Positions 59,315-61,590 of a stretch of DNA of 61,590 bases are shown here, piece by piece. The notes beneath the pieces are model-generated. The model searched no databases. It worked only from the letters and a program-made list of their open reading frames with translations, and had not been told where the DNA came from. Location: NCBI RefSeq assembly GCF_004310345.1, contig NZ_SISK01000014.1, forward strand, positions 1 to 61,590. The letters run 5' to 3'. The translations under genes were made by a program, and so were the position numbers. How positions within the stretch are numbered: the first letter of the stretch is position 1; each line of letters starts with the position of its first letter. The DNA is from Paracoccus subflavus. GTDB lineage: Bacteria; Pseudomonadota; Alphaproteobacteria; Rhodobacterales; Rhodobacteraceae.

Positions 59315-60754
59315 ATGGCTTCGAAGACCACCCTCAATGCCAAGAACCTCGAAGAGCTGGGCGCAGAGCGCCTGGCGCAACTGCTGATCGAGGTCAGCAC
59401 CGGGAACGCGGCGGCCAAGCGCAAGCTGCGGCTGGCACTAGCGGGGGCCCAGAGCCCGAGGGAGGCCGCGCGGGAGATCACCAAGCGGCTGACCAGCATC
59501 GCCCGCGCCCGCAGCTTCATCACATGGAAGAACCGCAAGGCGCTGGTCACGGATCTCGAAACCCAGCGTCGCGCCATCGTCGAGCAGATCGCGCCGGCCG
59601 ATCCGGACGAGGCGCTGGCGCTCATGTGGCGGTTCATGGCGCTCGCCACACCGGTGTTCGAGCGTTGCGACGACTCCAGCGGCACCGTCATCGGCATCTT
59701 CCACCAGGCGTGTGCCGATCTGGGTCAGCTCGCCGCGAAGGTCCAGCCGGATCCGCAGGCGCTCGCCGGCACTGTTCTCGATGCGCTGCAGGACAACGGC
59801 TATGGCCAGTATGACGGCCTGATCGGCATCATGGCCCCGGCGCTCGGCGACGAGGGGCTGGCTGCCCTGAAATCGATGGCCGAGGACCTCGGTCGCTCGC
59901 CTGTGCCGGTGCCGCCGAAGGATCAATGGAAGGCGGTGGGCTGGGGCACGGGCGGCACCACCTACGAGCACGAGATGCGGGCGCGTGAGCGCACCAGCAC
60001 GGTCGCCATGGCACTCAAAGACATCGCCGACGCGCAGGGCGACGTCGACGCCTTCATCGCCCAGTATGATCCGAAGACCCGCAAGGTGCCGCAGATCGCG
60101 GCCGAGATCGCGCAGCGCCTGCTCGCGGCCGGCAGGGCGGGGGAGGCGCTGGGGTTCCTCGAGCGCGCGGAGCTCGGCGACGGCTTGCGGGTTCCGCTGG
60201 CCTGGCAGGACATTCGCCTGCAGACGCTGGAGGCGCTGGGGCGCGGCGAGGAGGCACAGGCGTTCCGATGGGACTGCTTCGAGCGCACGCTCTCCGACAG
60301 CTACCTGCGAGCCTATCTCAAGCGGCTGCCCGACTTCGACGACATCGAGGCCGAGGAGCGGGCGATGGCGCACGCCACGGCCTATCCGAGCCTTCTTCAC
60401 GCCCTGCAATTCTTCCTCGACTGGCCGGCGCTGGATCGCGCCGCAAAACTTCTGGTGGCCCGGCACGACGAGATCGACGGGGATCACTACGAGTATCTCG
60501 CGCCCGCGGCGGAGGCCCTGTCAGAACGTCATCCGCTGGCTGCAACGCTGGTGCTCCGCGCGTTGATCGACTTCACGCTCACCCGATCGCGGGCGAAGCG
60601 GTATCGCTATGCCGCCGAGCATCTGGTTACCTGCGCCCGGCTCGCGGGCGACATAGCGGATTTCGCGGCGTTCGAGACGCACGACGCCTACGTCGCCCGG
60701 CTGAAGGAGGAGCACGGCAGGAAGTTCGGCTTCTGGTCGCTCACCGCCGCCTGA
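59315..60754 (+). CDS. DUF6880 family protein (unknown), between integrase and attR
   Basis: A 479-residue mostly helical protein. ASKTTLNAKNLEELGAERLA at the start, ALMWRFMALATPVFERCDDS and a C-terminal AERHV-type helical array match the DUF6880 family as I know it. It is divergent from the integrase gene with a 192-bp region between them. No membrane segment or catalytic motif seen. Being inside the element and next to attR, it is a candidate cargo gene. Function unknown; a defence or regulatory role is possible only. Confidence 0.75.
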   Translation: MASKTTLNAKNLEELGAERLAQLLIEVSTGNAAAKRKLRLALAGAQSPREAAREITKRLTSIARARSFITWKNRKALVTDLETQRRAIVEQIAPADPDEALALMWRFMALATPVFERCDDSSGTVIGIFHQACADLGQLAAKVQPDPQALAGTVLDALQDNGYGQYDGLIGIMAPALGDEGLAALKSMAEDLGRSPVPVPPKDQWKAVGWGTGGTTYEHEMRARERTSTVAMALKDIADAQGDVDAFIAQYDPKTRKVPQIAAEIAQRLLAAGRAGEALGFLERAELGDGLRVPLAWQDIRLQTLEALGRGEEAQAFRWDCFERTLSDSYLRAYLKRLPDFDDIEAEERAMAHATAYPSLLHALQFFLDWPALDRAAKLLVARHDEIDGDHYEYLAPAAEALSERHPLAATLVLRALIDFTLTRSRAKRYRYAAEHLVTCARLAGDIADFAAFETHDAYVARLKEEHGRKFGFWSLTAA

Positions 60755-60788
60755 TGGTCGTGCTACCGGATAATCAGGTCTCCGCCCC

Positions 60789-60808
60789 TTGGAAGCATTG
60801 TGGAAGCA
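60789..60808 (+). repeat. Paired GGAAGCA repeats, candidate integrase arm sites (right)
   Basis: TTGGAAGCA at 60789-60797 and GTGGAAGCA at 60800-60808 repeat with the same 11-bp period and orientation as 186-205 at the left end. They lie 132 bp inside the right core. The 60755-60939 region holds no gene. Confidence 0.55.
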
Positions 60809-60939
60809 CGAGGCCGAAAAACGCTGCGCAATCCCGACAGATCGTGCGAAGCGGAGCCGCGCTAGTGGGATCGGCAAGTGTCGGAAACTGCGCAAGAACT
60901 CGCGCTTCCGAGCAATTGTTCATGGTCCGTTCGACACGA

Positions 60940-60985
60940 CTCATAACCTGAAGGCCGCAGGTTCAAATCCTGCCCCCGCAACCAA
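60940..60985 (+). repeat. attR core: partial tRNA-Met 3' half
   Basis: A 46-bp copy of 76-121 with the T-stem pair changed from T:A to C:G at positions 60958 and 60972 and one further change at 60955. There is no 5' tRNA half before it, so it is a fragment, not a functional tRNA. It marks the right end of the prophage. Confidence 0.9.
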
Positions 60986-61055
60986 CAATAATTCATAATC
61001 AATATCAAAGACTTGTAGTTCATTCCTATCCGGAGGGACACTGATATGCGCTTCC

Positions 61056-61080
61056 TGCCCCGCCCCGCGGGGGGCTTTTT
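61056..61080 (+). terminator. Terminator downstream of attR (probable original tRNA terminator)
   Basis: GCCCC-GCGG-GGGGC (61062-61075) is followed by TTTTT. It is about 75 bp beyond the tRNA fragment, where the chromosomal tRNA-Met transcript would have ended before integration. The trailing GCGTTTT resembles the sequence after the left terminator. Confidence 0.65.
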
Positions 61081-61102
61081 GCGTTTTGGCTGGTCATATG
61101 GC

Positions 61103-61590
61103 TATATGGCTACTATATGAACAGGCTGCCCCGTCGCCAGCCGCAACAGGCTCGCCAGGGCGCCGTGCAGGTCTATCGCCAGACGCGTGCCCCCGTCCTC
61201 GCTCTCCACCGGCACTATCAGGATCTTCTCTACCAAGGCTCGCAGCGCCTCCTTGGCTTCCTCCTGCCCTTGGGCATCGAACAGTCCTCGACTCAGCTGG
61301 CCGACGCGGCGCGGTAGGTCTTCGCCATTGCCGGATGTAAACCCACCAGATCGGGGGCGGGGGCCGACGACAGCACCCCCTCGAACTCCTTCCTCCGCGG
61401 ATCGAGCGTTATCATCCGGTCCTTGACCTGATCCACAGGCAAGCTGGCGATGATTGCATCGACCCGCTTCTGGCGATTGTCGAATTTCGCAGGCTGATGG
61501 CGGATGCTGCGCGGCGCGTGGCCGAGGGCGGCCCGGCCATCGGCACCGAGGAACCGCGCGTCCCCCACGTCCAGATCGCCTCGCGCGAGG
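61103..61590 (-). pseudogene. Broken serine recombinase C-terminal fragment
   Basis: Two frames on the minus strand give parts of one protein: residues reading KRVDAIIASLPVDQVKDRMI and SSAPAPDLVGLHPAMAKTYR (61293-61568) and, after a frame change near 61310, VGQLSRGLFDAQGQEEAKEA and LRALVEKILIVPVESEDGG, ending at a stop near 61103. Together they resemble the C-terminal region of large serine recombinases. The frame change and the missing N-terminus (beyond the window or lost) mark it as a remnant. It is outside the prophage, possibly from an older element in the same tRNA site. Confidence 0.65.

Noticed and set aside
60940..60985. Second functional tRNA-Met at the right end
   Set aside because: Only the 3' half is present; the preceding bases do not pair as the 5' half of a cloverleaf.

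Overview
The window is a high-G+C alphaproteobacterial sequence, most likely Rhodobacterales. It holds one nearly complete integrated tailed prophage of about 61 kb that has inserted into the 3' half of an initiator tRNA-Met gene. The tRNA lies at 44-120. A 46-bp copy of its 3' half (3 mismatches) lies at 60940-60985, and a tyrosine integrase (57941-59122, minus) sits beside that right end. The siphovirus-type structural genes resemble phages of Rhodobacter and Paracoccus relatives, and their last tail genes are of the families seen in gene transfer agents (DUF2460, DUF2163, NlpC/P60, TIM-barrel host-specificity protein). No host gene other than the tRNA and a broken serine recombinase on the far right is visible.

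Layout from left to right: (1) attL, a terminator and paired GTGGAAGCA repeats (44-205). (2) An AT-richer three-gene minus-strand cargo operon (365-4274): a collagen-like Gly-X-Y protein, a 917-residue secreted coiled-coil protein with a central hydrophobic stretch, and a small beta-type protein. (3) A plus-strand early module (4529-7802): XRE regulator, ImmA/IrrE-type metallopeptidase and two unknown proteins, with a palindromic operator in front and a strong terminator behind. (4) Replication and recombination genes (7973-17101): HTH protein, RecA-like ATPase, DUF669 protein, RecB-like nuclease, DEAD/DEAH helicase, DUF6511 protein, prim-pol/helicase, a candidate origin and a RuvC-like resolvase. 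(5) A ParB-fused DNA methylase, small phage proteins and a DUF2726 nuclease-like moron (17562-21089). (6) Head genes (21201-28312), an IS110 insertion (28313-29768) and the tail genes (29769-36176) with a programmed -1 frameshift in the tail chaperone. (7) Lysis genes (36173-37992: holin-like proteins, GH24 lysozyme, overlapping Rz/Rz1 spanins). (8) Late tail genes (37989-44366).

The most striking part is 44378-57820. It is a seven-gene minus-strand operon that reads as brxR-brxF-brxC-pglXI-brxHII-pglZ-brxA, which is the gene content and order of a type 3 BREX phage-defence system with a WYL-domain regulator as first gene. Five of its six junctions are 4-nt or near-overlaps. It is wedged between the tail fibre gene and the integrase, so it is carried by the prophage. 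The prophage also brings its own solitary methylase and several AT-richer morons (DUF2726 protein, a gamma-glutamylcyclotransferase-like protein, the collagen-like operon, a DUF6880 protein beside attR).

The prophage looks structurally complete, but the IS110 has landed at the head-tail connector junction and may reduce expression or change the start of the DUF6441 gene. All functions are inferred by reading proteins and sequence motifs; no searches were run.
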